This document shows positions 1 to 7,038 of a stretch of 36,442 nt of DNA, in pieces; within the stretch, counting starts at the first letter, position 1; the number at the start of each line of letters is the position of its first letter. Location of the stretch: the NCBI GenBank assembly GCA_020349865.1, contig CP070700.1:3791994-3828435 (forward strand), read 5' to 3'. Made by a program: the position numbers and the translations under genes. Under the pieces are notes generated by a model that was not told the DNA's origin, did not search any database, and saw only the letters and a list, made by a program, of their open reading frames with translations. The DNA is from Desulfobacteraceae bacterium (GTDB lineage Bacteria > Desulfobacterota > DSM-4660 > Desulfatiglandales > Desulfatiglandaceae).

Positions 1-78
1 CCCGATCAGCTCACGCCTTAAAAACTCTCGCACATACCGGTTCCGGTCGGCTATTAAGATTGTAAACTGGTTTTTCAC
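1..78 (-). CDS. Response regulator receiver domain, N-terminal 26 codons only (runs off left edge)
   Basis: A GTG start at 78 on the minus strand, preceded by a GGAAGG ribosome-binding site, opens a frame that stays open to the window edge. The 26 visible residues read like the first beta strand and helix of a CheY-type receiver: ILIADRNRYVREFLRREL resembles the usual ILIVDDNxxVRExLRxxL, although the second acidic residue of the usual DD pair is Arg here. The start lies about 40 bp downstream of a strong sigma-54 promoter on the same strand (119-133), which supports a real gene. What follows the receiver domain cannot be seen. The receiver call is an inference from a short stretch. Confidence 0.6.
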   Translation of the reverse strand, partial: MKNQFTILIADRNRYVREFLRRELIG

Positions 79-118
79 GTGATTTATCCTTCCAGAGGAT
101 TACATACTCTGGAAAACA

Positions 119-255
119 GCAATGGTTGTGCCAAATCCACAGATAAATGCGAATTAGAATAACTAATTGATAAAGAAGGGGAAAAGTGGTTTTCAGGAAA
201 TCAAGGACTTTGATTCAAAATGCTTCCCCGTCAAAAAACTTTACAAATTGTAAAG
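119..255 (-). promoter_or_regulatory. Sigma-54 promoter plus upstream palindrome, minus strand
   Basis: On the minus strand TGGCACAACCATTGC (133 to 119) matches the sigma-54 -24/-12 consensus TGGCAC-N5-TTGC. A perfect palindrome TTTACA-AAT-TGTAAA lies at 240-254 (extended by C/G to 239-255), with its centre 115.5 bp upstream of the -24 GG. The module points at the response regulator beginning at 78. The same two-part arrangement recurs through the window. I see no gene between 256 and 450. Confidence 0.8.
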
Positions 256-450
256 AACTCATATGCATTGAGGAGGCAGAAAAACGGGATCAAAGAAGAA
301 GCAGATTGGAAAAAGTGGTTATGTTCGCTTCATCTCGGTTGGGTTGGGGCCGCTGATAATGCGGGGCGATGGTTTCAAGTTGCCATTTTCAGCTATTGCG
401 ATGGGACCCTATGAAAATTAATGCTGAGGACAAGAGGGGGCAAATAGTCA

Positions 451-1713
451 TTACTTGTTAGTGCCTAAATCCTTTGAAATGGATATATAAAATGCTGTTC
501 CTTTTTTTGCGTTGCTGTCCATCCAGACCTGGCCCCCATGCCTTTCTGCGACCTCCTTGACAATAGTTAATCCCAAACCGGATCCAGTTGTCCCTTTAGA
601 GGTTTCATTCCTTTGGAACATGTCAAAAATTTTCTCCATATCTCCTGTTTTTATGCCAATCCCATCGTCCCTAAATGAAAAGATATGAAATTCCCCGTTT
701 TCTTCGTATCCTACCTTGATCTCGACAAGCTCTTCCCCCCCGTACTTTAATGCATTATCCACAAAGTTTCGGAAAACCCTTAAAAGAGACAGTCTGTCTG
801 CGATGATTTCGGGAATGTTTTCAGGGGCCGACCACCTTATGCCACGTTGCTCGAAAACGGACGAAAACTCATCTCTGATTGCTTCCGTGATTTCTTTGAC
901 ATTGACTTTTTCGAAGTTCAAAGGGGCCTCTTTTGCCACAATGTACGCATTGATATTTTCCACAAGGTCCACCATCTGCTTGGAAGCCTTTAGGAGTTGC
1001 TCGCAGTATGCCCTGCCCTTTTCATCTAGGGCGTCTTCGTGTTTCTCTTCAAGGCGCTTTGTAAGGCCGTAAATGCCGCTGGCCGGACTTTTCAGATCGT
1101 GAGAAATGGAATAGGAAAAAAATTTTATCATCTCTTTTTTCTCTTTGACCATATCGATCTTGTCTTTGAGCTCTTCGTAAAGCCTTGCATTATTTGCAGC
1201 CACAGCTATCTGGTTCCCTATTGCCGTAAGGAGGTCGATTTTATTCTGGTCAAGATCAATCATCTTACTTGTGGCTAAGTTCATGACACCTACTGCTTTG
1301 TCCATGGTGATGAGAGGCACACAAATAATCCCTTTAATTCCTTTGCTTAAAAAAAGAGCCGCTCTCTTTTTATCTTCCAGTTGCGAAACATGCTGGCCAA
1401 TAAAAGACTTGGTTCGAACGGATTTGCCAGAAAAACCTTCATCGATACGCACCTTTTCCAGACCTTCTGGTTTCATCCCTTGAAGGGCAGCAAGATACAG
1501 ATATTGTCCACTATCATCCATCAAGTATATTCTTCCGGCTGTAAGACCAAAGTATTCCAAAACCTTGGATAAAGCGCCTGCTAGAAGATCTTTCAGGTTA
1601 ATGGAGGTGGACATAAGGTTGCTCATTTCTAGGAGGATAGACAGCTCCTCGTTTCTTTCCCTCAGTTCTGACTCGCTGAACTTAACGGATATATAATTTT
1701 TATTAATTGGCAT
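451..1713 (-). CDS. GAF-domain sensor histidine kinase (cytosolic)
   Basis: A 420-residue protein. After a short coiled N-terminus, a GAF sensory domain covers about residues 20-175. It is followed by a HisKA dimerisation domain with the H-box SYSISHDLKSPASG (His205) and an HATPase domain with an N-box (RNFVDNALKYG, about 315-325), G1 (DDGIGI), an F-box region (IFDMFQR) and G2 (GSGLGLTIV). No membrane segment or receiver is visible, so it probably senses a cytosolic signal and passes phosphate to a separate response regulator. It lies 49 nt downstream of a UspA gene on the same strand and is probably co-transcribed with it from the sigma-54 promoter at 2736-2750. The cognate regulator is unknown; the partial receiver protein at 1-78 is one candidate, by proximity only. 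Confidence 0.93.
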   Translation of the reverse strand: MPINKNYISVKFSESELRERNEELSILLEMSNLMSTSINLKDLLAGALSKVLEYFGLTAGRIYLMDDSGQYLYLAALQGMKPEGLEKVRIDEGFSGKSVRTKSFIGQHVSQLEDKKRAALFLSKGIKGIICVPLITMDKAVGVMNLATSKMIDLDQNKIDLLTAIGNQIAVAANNARLYEELKDKIDMVKEKKEMIKFFSYSISHDLKSPASGIYGLTKRLEEKHEDALDEKGRAYCEQLLKASKQMVDLVENINAYIVAKEAPLNFEKVNVKEITEAIRDEFSSVFEQRGIRWSAPENIPEIIADRLSLLRVFRNFVDNALKYGGEELVEIKVGYEENGEFHIFSFRDDGIGIKTGDMEKIFDMFQRNETSKGTTGSGLGLTIVKEVAERHGGQVWMDSNAKKGTAFYISISKDLGTNK

Positions 1714-1762
1714 GCTTATATCTTGCCTTCTTAACGTGAATCCACATGGAGCTTATCGCTTT

Positions 1763-2659
1763 TCAGCTTACCACCCAAACGGCATGGTTTTTGGCCAGTT
1801 GAATCACCTTATTGCTGACCCGTCCTATGAAAAATTCTTGTACTTTGGATAGCCCTCTTCTCCCAACCACGATAGTCCCATAACCGCCCTCTCTCGTCTC
1901 TTGAACGATGGCACCCGCTCGGCTAGGCACACTGGAGATGATTTTGTTGGTTATTTGATTAGACCTAAATCCTGATTCCATTAAACGACTTTTAGCTTCA
2001 ACAAATGCAACGCCAATTTTTTCTATCGCTTCTTCGAAGTCCTCCTTTGTATCCCCTCTTATCACATGGATGAGCTCCACTTCGAAATCGGAGCCGCCCA
2101 CCATAGCTCCAACATAATCCACAGCGCGCATAGCACCCCCTGAGCCATCCAAGGCCAAAAGAACCTTCCCAGGCTGCGGGGTTTTTCCAACCACCATAAG
2201 GGAAACAAAAGTGAGCTTCTCAAGAAGCTTGGTTGCTACACTCCCCAGAACAAGGTCTTTTAAATTGCCCATGCCCTTTCTGCCCACCACAACGGCGCTG
2301 TATCCACGTTGAGCCTCACTGATGATATCTCGAGCCATGCCTGTTTTCCTTTCATGGATTTTTACGGTGACAGCGTTTTGAGGGAAACCTGCACCAAAAA
2401 GGATTTGCTTCGACTTCTCCATATATTCTTCGAGCGCTTTTTCACACTCCACTTCCCAGGCCCTGAACTCGTTAAGTCTCCGATCATAGTGAGGCTCCCA
2501 TTCCAGGTCCCAGCAACAGTCATGTATTTTAGTGAAGACATTAAATAGCAACACCTCCATTTTTTGAAAGGGTGGGATCTTACTAACGTATTTGACTGCT
2601 TCTAAGGCTCCATCAGATCCGTCAACGGCCAGTAATATTTTTTTACGTGCCTCATTCAT
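1763..2659 (-). CDS. Tandem universal stress protein (two UspA domains)
   Basis: A 298-residue cytosolic protein made of two UspA folds (about 1-150 and 155-298). Each starts with the characteristic strand (KILLAVDGSDGALEAVKYV; KVLLALDGSGGAMRAVDYV). The nucleotide-binding signature G-2x-G-9x-G-S is intact in the first half (GRKGMGNLKDLVLGS). In the second half the last position is Arg (GRRG...GRVS), as also in its paralogue at 20282-21226. I chose the internal ATG at 2659, where UspA homology begins, rather than a TTG eight codons upstream; neither has a strong Shine-Dalgarno. The gene heads a transcript with the GAF kinase and is preceded by a sigma-54/palindrome module. UspA proteins are stress and energy-state proteins; the ligand is not predictable, though the first half should bind ATP. 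Confidence 0.93.
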   Translation of the reverse strand: MNEARKKILLAVDGSDGALEAVKYVSKIPPFQKMEVLLFNVFTKIHDCCWDLEWEPHYDRRLNEFRAWEVECEKALEEYMEKSKQILFGAGFPQNAVTVKIHERKTGMARDIISEAQRGYSAVVVGRKGMGNLKDLVLGSVATKLLEKLTFVSLMVVGKTPQPGKVLLALDGSGGAMRAVDYVGAMVGGSDFEVELIHVIRGDTKEDFEEAIEKIGVAFVEAKSRLMESGFRSNQITNKIISSVPSRAGAIVQETREGGYGTIVVGRRGLSKVQEFFIGRVSNKVIQLAKNHAVWVVS

Positions 2660-2735
2660 TACTATTAGATGTGGACGCCACAAAATCTGAAGATAAAAGG
2701 TTCTGTATCATGAATGCTTCTACGATGTCTAAAGA

Positions 2736-2873
2736 GCAACCAATGTGCCAAAAATGAAAAGTCACTTTGAAATGTTCTAATGGGTTGCAAATATTAGAAG
2801 ATGCCAGATATGAAGACAAAACTTACCAGTTTGGAAAGGCGCTATCTTGTCGGTTATTTTTACAGACTGTAAA
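2736..2873 (-). promoter_or_regulatory. Sigma-54 promoter plus palindrome upstream of UspA gene
   Basis: Minus-strand TGGCACATTGGTTGC (2750 to 2736) is a -24/-12 element. The palindrome TTTACA-GAC-TGTAAA lies at 2859-2873, its centre 117.5 bp upstream of the -24 GG. Predicted transcription starts near 2724, giving a leader of about 65 nt to the UspA ATG at 2659. The surrounding 150 bp is clearly related to the orphan module at 20011-20149. No gene is seen from 2874 to 3106. Confidence 0.82.
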
Positions 2874-3106
2874 GGCAAAATGGCGAAAACTCTTTTACCC
2901 TTTATTACATCCACCAAAAATAGGGGGTACTATCACCGCATCAAGCCGAAGATGGTTTGGCGTCGGGTTTAAAGACTTATGATCGGTGAACTATGCGCTA
3001 TGCATAAGCTATCCCACTTGGTTGGTCCTCTGCCTGTGGAGCGTCTTTTTCAGTCAACATTCATTATCGCCTAAAAGAGTGCCTCAGATCCTCTTGCCAA
3101 TCTTTT

Positions 3107-3243
3107 TTTACACTCTGCAAAAAATTCCGACATGCACACCACTCTCCTTATCTTGAAAATTTCCACTACGATTAAATAATTTTTCCTTAACTCAAATAGT
3201 TAACCACATTCATCGGCACATTTTCATTTGGCACGACCATTGC
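3107..3243 (+). promoter_or_regulatory. Sigma-54 promoter plus palindrome facing decayed DNA
   Basis: Plus-strand TGGCACGACCATTGC (3229-3243) is an excellent -24/-12 match. The upstream site TTTACA-CTC-TGCAAA (3107-3121) has one mismatch to the palindrome, with its centre 116.5 bp upstream of the -24 GG. The next recognisable DNA downstream is a degenerate transposase on the opposite strand (3323-3859), so the original target gene appears to be lost or displaced. The next plus-strand gene in line is the repeat protein starting at 3889. Confidence 0.75.
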
Positions 3244-3322
3244 TCATTAAAAAACAGGAGCGATAGCAATTTGACCTGAGAGCGCTCCTAGAATAAGGAA
3301 AAATTAGTAGCCGATTTATGGG

Positions 3323-3859
3323 TTACTCTTTCTTGGGCGTTTCAGTCGTAACAATGCCATGCTCGATCACATGGATGATGAATAAGGCCGTTGCCGTGCG
3401 CCATCTAGGTGTTGTTGAGTTCCATATCGTATCGATTCTTCTTGGTCAGTCCGTAGTAACGCTCTGTATCGGTACGGAGTTTCTTGAGCCTCTTATACAG
3501 CCTTGAACCGCGCACAGCCGGTCCTAATCTGCGGTAGTCATCTTTCGCTGTGGATCATCGAGACAGGCGTAGTAACAAGAGAACTTGGTGCGCCCATGAT
3601 TGTACCCGATTCCACGGCGCCGGGTAGGACAGCCAAAGGGAAAGGGCAGAGTGCCGGCATCGCTTAAGTTTGGTTCCCACTTCATGAAAGGTTTACGGAT
3701 GATGATAGGCAGAAGGTCTAGTTTGGCAAAGATATCGCAGTGAAGCTCCTCTGCATCATAGCCCGCGCCGAGGATCAGGCAGACAAAGGGAAGGTTCGGA
3801 TAGCGGGTGGTAGCCGTGCCCAAGATGGCAGTATACAGAAGTCCTTTTATTTCATGCAA
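3323..3859 (-). pseudogene. Degenerate DDE transposase fragment (C-terminal part)
   Basis: Read on the minus strand, this is the C-terminal part of a DDE transposase broken by stops and frameshifts. A 111-codon frame from 3859 contains GAGYDAEELHCDI (like the family's DxGYD catalytic strand) and a Gly/Cys-rich stretch ending at a stop at 3524. A second frame continues with a FKAVYKRLKKLRTDTERYYG-like stretch to a stop at 3405. A third frame ends with IIHVIEHGIV and a TAA at 3323-3325, matching the usual transposase tail. The N-terminal half is missing at the 3860 side. The exact IS family is not certain. It sits between a sigma-54 promoter and the AT-rich repeat gene. Confidence 0.7.
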
Positions 3860-3888
3860 GAGAAGAAGAAGGAAAAAACAAAAAAACC

Positions 3889-4722
3889 GTGTTTCAACCT
3901 GCGAGAAAATGTTTAAGTGCGATTTGTTTTACTACCTGGGCTTTAATGTTATATCCTACAATGCCTGCTCAAGGCTTGAAATATAATTTTAAAATACCAG
4001 CGGATAAAAGTGCCAAAACGATAGTAATAACTTCTAATTCTATTGATGATGAAAGACGGGGTGGGAAGTTCAAAAATAAGACAATAGAAATGATATTTAG
4101 TGATGGAACTAAAATAGTAATAATTGATAGGTGTGTAGATGGCAAAATAGATGAGAGAATCACCGAAAGGATAATTGATGGAACTAAAATAACAGAAACG
4201 GATTGGAATAATAATGGTAAATTAGATGAAAAACGTATCAAAAAAACGCTTGATAAGAAAACAATAATAGAAGTCGATTGGTATGCTGACGGCACGGTAG
4301 ATTATAGGAAAACTGAGAGGATAGTTGATGGGGCTAAGATAACGGAGTATGATGATTATGCAGACGGCGAAATAGACAAAAAATACATTGAAATAGTGGT
4401 TGATGGAGCTAAAACAAGGAAAATTGATTTTGGAGGAGATGGCACAATAGATAGAATACGAACAGAGAGAATCGTTGAGGGAGTCAGGGTAATAGATGAG
4501 GACAATAATCTTGATGGTATAATAGACAAAAGAAACATTGAAAGGGCTGTTGGTGAAACTAAGATAACGGAGTATGATTATGATGCTAACGGCAAGATAG
4601 ATAACAGAAAGACTGAGAGAATGGTTGACGGTACTAAAATAATAGAAAGTGATAGAAATGTTGATGGTGTAATAGATGGAAGAGAAATAGAAAGTGTAAT
4701 TGAGATTAACTTAATCCCGTGA
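3889..4722 (+). CDS. Secreted AT-rich protein with DxNxDGxID repeats
   Basis: A 277-residue protein that I do not recognise as a named family. The N-terminus looks like a signal peptide: Arg/Lys at residues 6-7, a hydrophobic stretch through residue 24, and a possible cleavage near PAQG. From about residue 75 the protein is a run of roughly 30-residue units, each carrying a D-x-N/D-x-D/N-G-x-I-D loop (for example DANGKIDNR, DGGVIDGR-like variants) followed by a basic TERxVDGTKI strand. The acidic loops resemble the calcium-binding loops of dockerin and thrombospondin-3 repeats; calcium binding is inference. The start is a GTG (3889) with only a weak, distant GGA-rich site. The gene is visibly more AT-rich than its neighbours and abuts a transposase remnant, suggesting horizontal transfer. 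It ends only 15 nt before the next sigma-54 enhancer palindrome. Confidence 0.7.
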   Translation: MFQPARKCLSAICFTTWALMLYPTMPAQGLKYNFKIPADKSAKTIVITSNSIDDERRGGKFKNKTIEMIFSDGTKIVIIDRCVDGKIDERITERIIDGTKITETDWNNNGKLDEKRIKKTLDKKTIIEVDWYADGTVDYRKTERIVDGAKITEYDDYADGEIDKKYIEIVVDGAKTRKIDFGGDGTIDRIRTERIVEGVRVIDEDNNLDGIIDKRNIERAVGETKITEYDYDANGKIDNRKTERMVDGTKIIESDRNVDGVIDGREIESVIEINLIP

Positions 4723-4737
4723 GACCATAATCATTCT

Positions 4738-4876
4738 TTTACAGTTTGTAAAAAACCCTGACACTTGCACACTCTTATCTTTCTGCTAAAACCCCGCCAA
4801 ATTTTTTTTAATCTTTCTCTATATCAAAGGGTTAGCCGTGTTTGAAAAGAAATTCTTTCCTTGGCACAACATTTGC
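4738..4876 (+). promoter_or_regulatory. Sigma-54 promoter plus palindrome upstream of small ORF
   Basis: Perfect palindrome TTTACA-GTT-TGTAAA at 4738-4752; -24/-12 element TGGCACAACATTTGC at 4862-4876, 118.5 bp from palindrome centre to the -24 GG. The stretch just after the palindrome (CCTGACA, then GCACACTCTTATCTT-like) resembles that after the copy at 3107, suggesting the two promoters are duplicates. The first start codon downstream with a good ribosome-binding site is at 5000. Confidence 0.83.
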
Positions 4877-4999
4877 GCCCCCATTTAACGTTTAGCCGTA
4901 AGCTTTTCACCATTAAAGAGATTTGTGAGCTGCTTACAGCATCAGTAGACGCTTAAAAATTTATCAACTCTCAGTTAGACCAAAAAGGAGACGAGCCGA

Positions 5000-5179
5000 A
5001 TGGAAAAAATAGTCATTTCTTCGAGTCAACCGAAGAAAGAAATCGGTTTACTTTCTCTCGTCAAGGCCCTTTTCCCTGAGTGTGAGATCGAGGTTCGATC
5101 AAAGCCGCAAAGAGAGCCCCCGAACTGTTCTGACAGCTCCCATGTGCAGCTGCGGGTAGAAGCCACGGGAAAAAAATGA
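5000..5179 (+). CDS. Small hypothetical protein, 59 residues
   Basis: ATG at 5000 is preceded by AAAAAGGAG (spacing about 9 nt) and follows a sigma-54 promoter by about 125 nt. The product begins MEKIVISSSQPKKEIGLL and contains a short alpha/beta-like segment (LVKALFPECEIEVRSK), then a polar tail with a second Cys. No membrane segment or signal is seen. I do not recognise the family. It could be a genuine small stress protein or a longer protein truncated by a stop at 5177-5179; the following 540 nt contain no clean continuation in the same frame. The promoter and ribosome-binding site are the main support. Confidence 0.5.
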   Translation: MEKIVISSSQPKKEIGLLSLVKALFPECEIEVRSKPQREPPNCSDSSHVQLRVEATGKK

Positions 5180-5722
5180 CTAGCATTCTACTCGTGAGCA
5201 ACCAGCCGTCTGTGATCACGCCTCGAAAGGATAAGCGCCTCGCCAATGTGAAGGAAAAACCAACCCCTCCGAAACAATGAGCTTGAACTGGATTAGTAAC
5301 GAAATAGGGATTCACAGTCATCTTGCCAAAACGGAGTGAGCTGGCTCCAGACGAACTGCCCGAGGATGTGTGCGCAAGACGACGACCTTCGTTCAGATCA
5401 AACGGATTGAGTGGGATTCTAAGGTCGCATTATTGCCGGAGAGAGGCAGACTAAAACACTTGGGGTGAGTTTAGCGCGAAGAGAACTTCGAAAACTAGAA
5501 GCGAGCCTGAATTAGGTAATGGGCAGTGGACCGAAGAGAACGGGCTAAGTACATAGGATGATAAAATTGATGAGAGGGAAGACGTCATGAAGGTCATCTA
5601 TGTTTTACTAACGGCCTCTTTGCGTGGGACACTCCCGTAACTCATTTTGGTATTAATAACAGTTCTTGATTAACCAATCTTTGAAGAGAACCTTCTCAGA
5701 TGAGATAAGAGAGGAGTCTAAA
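5180..5722. other. Non-coding or degenerate stretch between small ORF and DsrC-like gene
   Basis: No frame longer than about 35 codons with a credible start is visible on the plus strand, and the 86-codon minus frame (5061-5321) overlaps the small ORF and has no recognisable content. A short frame at 5587 (MKVIYVLLTASLRG) with an upstream GAGAGGG could be a leader peptide or the remains of one. I see no hairpin followed by a T-run, so the small ORF and the DsrC-like gene could share one transcript. Confidence 0.3.
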
Positions 5723-6400
5723 ATGGAAGTTTTTCAGTACAAAGGGAAAACCTATGAAGTTGATACTCAGGGTTTCCTGATCGACTACAATCAATGGGAT
5801 GAAGACTTTGCACAGGGAATGGCGCCGAGTGTTAATATACCAGGGGCACTGACAGAGAAGCATTGGGATCTTATCCGCTTGATAAGAGACTCATTCAAGC
5901 AGACGGGGGAGTGTCCTCTGGTCTATAAGACCTGCAAGGCGAATAGATTATCCGCAAAGGGCCTGAAAGAGCTTTTCCCAACAGGCTACATGAGAGGCGC
6001 CTGTAAGCTTGCAGGGATAACCCATAGGGACCGTATTGTGAACTATTACGGTGAAGAATCTCCTGAAATCAGACTTATAGCCGAGGAAGAGCGAGCACGT
6101 ATTAAAATGAAAGAAAAGGTCTACCGTGTAGATATCTTTGGATTTCTTATAGATCCCTCTGAATGGGATGAGAATTTCGCCGCCCACAAGGCCAAAGAAA
6201 TGAAAATGACTGAAGGATTAACCGAAAAGCACCGTAAGATCATCCAGTTCCTCCGGAATAGTTACCAAAAAAATAAAGTTGTACCAACTATTTTTGAATG
6301 TTGTGAGGCGAATCAGATTGATGTAGAGGAACTTGAGCGGTTATTTCCTGATGGATATCATCGGGGTGCGGTAAAAATTGCGGGCTTGCGAGTTAGATGA
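5723..6400 (+). CDS. Tandem DsrC/TusE-fold protein (two fused domains)
   Basis: A 225-residue protein containing two DsrC/TusE-like repeats (about 1-110 and 130-225). Both share the family order: a short beta hairpin (YxVDxxGFLID), a W-D-E-x-F-A motif, LTEKHxxxIxxLRxSY, and the C-terminal LFPxGYxRGAxKxAG motif. DsrC shuttles sulfur or reducing equivalents with two C-terminal cysteines. Here the internal one (CysB) is kept only in repeat 1 (GACKLAG, Cys94) and is Val in repeat 2 (GAVKIAG). The penultimate C-terminal Cys (the GCV tail) is absent from both. It therefore cannot form the classical DsrC intramolecular disulfide or trisulfide and may be regulatory, or a carrier using one Cys. I chose ATG 5723 because GAGAGGAG sits 6 nt upstream; an upstream in-frame start at 5666 has no such site. 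It lies just before the Hdr operon. Confidence 0.8.
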   Translation: MEVFQYKGKTYEVDTQGFLIDYNQWDEDFAQGMAPSVNIPGALTEKHWDLIRLIRDSFKQTGECPLVYKTCKANRLSAKGLKELFPTGYMRGACKLAGITHRDRIVNYYGEESPEIRLIAEEERARIKMKEKVYRVDIFGFLIDPSEWDENFAAHKAKEMKMTEGLTEKHRKIIQFLRNSYQKNKVVPTIFECCEANQIDVEELERLFPDGYHRGAVKIAGLRVR

Positions 6401-6576
6401 ACCCTGACCCTCTCCAATAGGACGAAAACCAGCCAGCGGAAAAAAAGCGTTCACATAACAGCCGAACAAGATTTATCAATGATCAAAGGATGTACTACCT
6501 TTAATTTTCTGCAGAATAGGAATCACACAAGGAACGATCGAAGAACTTATATTACTCAAAAAGACAATGTCAGTTG

Positions 6577-6680
6577 TTAGTCCTCAGTCCATTCCTTCTC
6601 ATATTTTGGGTCAAAGATATCTTCATATTTTCGTTCAAAAATACCCCTTACCACATATTGAAATAACTTAGGCCACTACC
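6577..6680 (-). pseudogene. C-terminal remnant of an unidentified protein
   Basis: On the minus strand a frame of about 34 codons ending at a TAA at 6577-6579 reads like authentic protein (FERKYEDIFDPKYEKEW), but a stop lies directly upstream (near 6681) and there is no start or ribosome-binding site. I do not recognise the family. The rest of 6401-6805 shows no gene on either strand. Confidence 0.3.
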
Positions 6681-6805
6681 CGGAAATTATAGAATTTATA
6701 ACCTAAAATCGCAAAAAGGCACGAAGTTGGTTCAAGGCAATCGTTTCGGTCATTCTGGAGCACTGCTACCCTTCTCAGAAGTAACTAGTGCCAAACGCTC
6801 CCCTT

Positions 6806-6942
6806 TTTACAAGGTGTAAAATATCCTGACAGCCTATGTCATTTTGCAGCTGTTCGAGTGCGCCAGCGACAAGGAAAAGACTAACAAGATTTGCGGGTTG
6901 TGGTTACCTGTCTGGTTGCCTTCTCTTTGGCATGCCCTGTGC
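6806..6942 (+). promoter_or_regulatory. Sigma-54 promoter plus palindrome upstream of the Hdr/Mvh operon
   Basis: Palindrome TTTACA-AGG-TGTAAA at 6806-6820 and -24/-12-like element TGGCATGCCCTGTGC at 6928-6942 (GG and GC of both boxes kept, two off-consensus positions), centre-to-GG distance 116.5 bp. Transcription would start near 6954, 85 nt before the first gene of the operon at 7039. Weaker match than the other modules, but the spacing is the same. Confidence 0.7.
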
Positions 6943-7038
6943 AGAGAAACAGAACCGGAAGTACGAAAGTACCTTCTGTGTGGCCAAGAAGGGTTTGAGC
7001 ATGCTTTTCAGGACTATTAGCAAAGAGGAAACAAGCAA

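Noticed and set aside
220..414. 64-codon plus-strand frame
   Set aside because: It runs straight over the enhancer palindrome at 239-255, has no ribosome-binding site and no recognisable content.
4738..4876. CRISPR-like reading of the recurring TTTACA palindromes
   Set aside because: The copies are kilobases apart and each is tied to a promoter; there is no repeat-spacer array anywhere in the window.
5061..5321. 86-codon minus-strand frame
   Set aside because: It overlaps the better-supported small ORF at 5000-5179 on the other strand and shows no family features.
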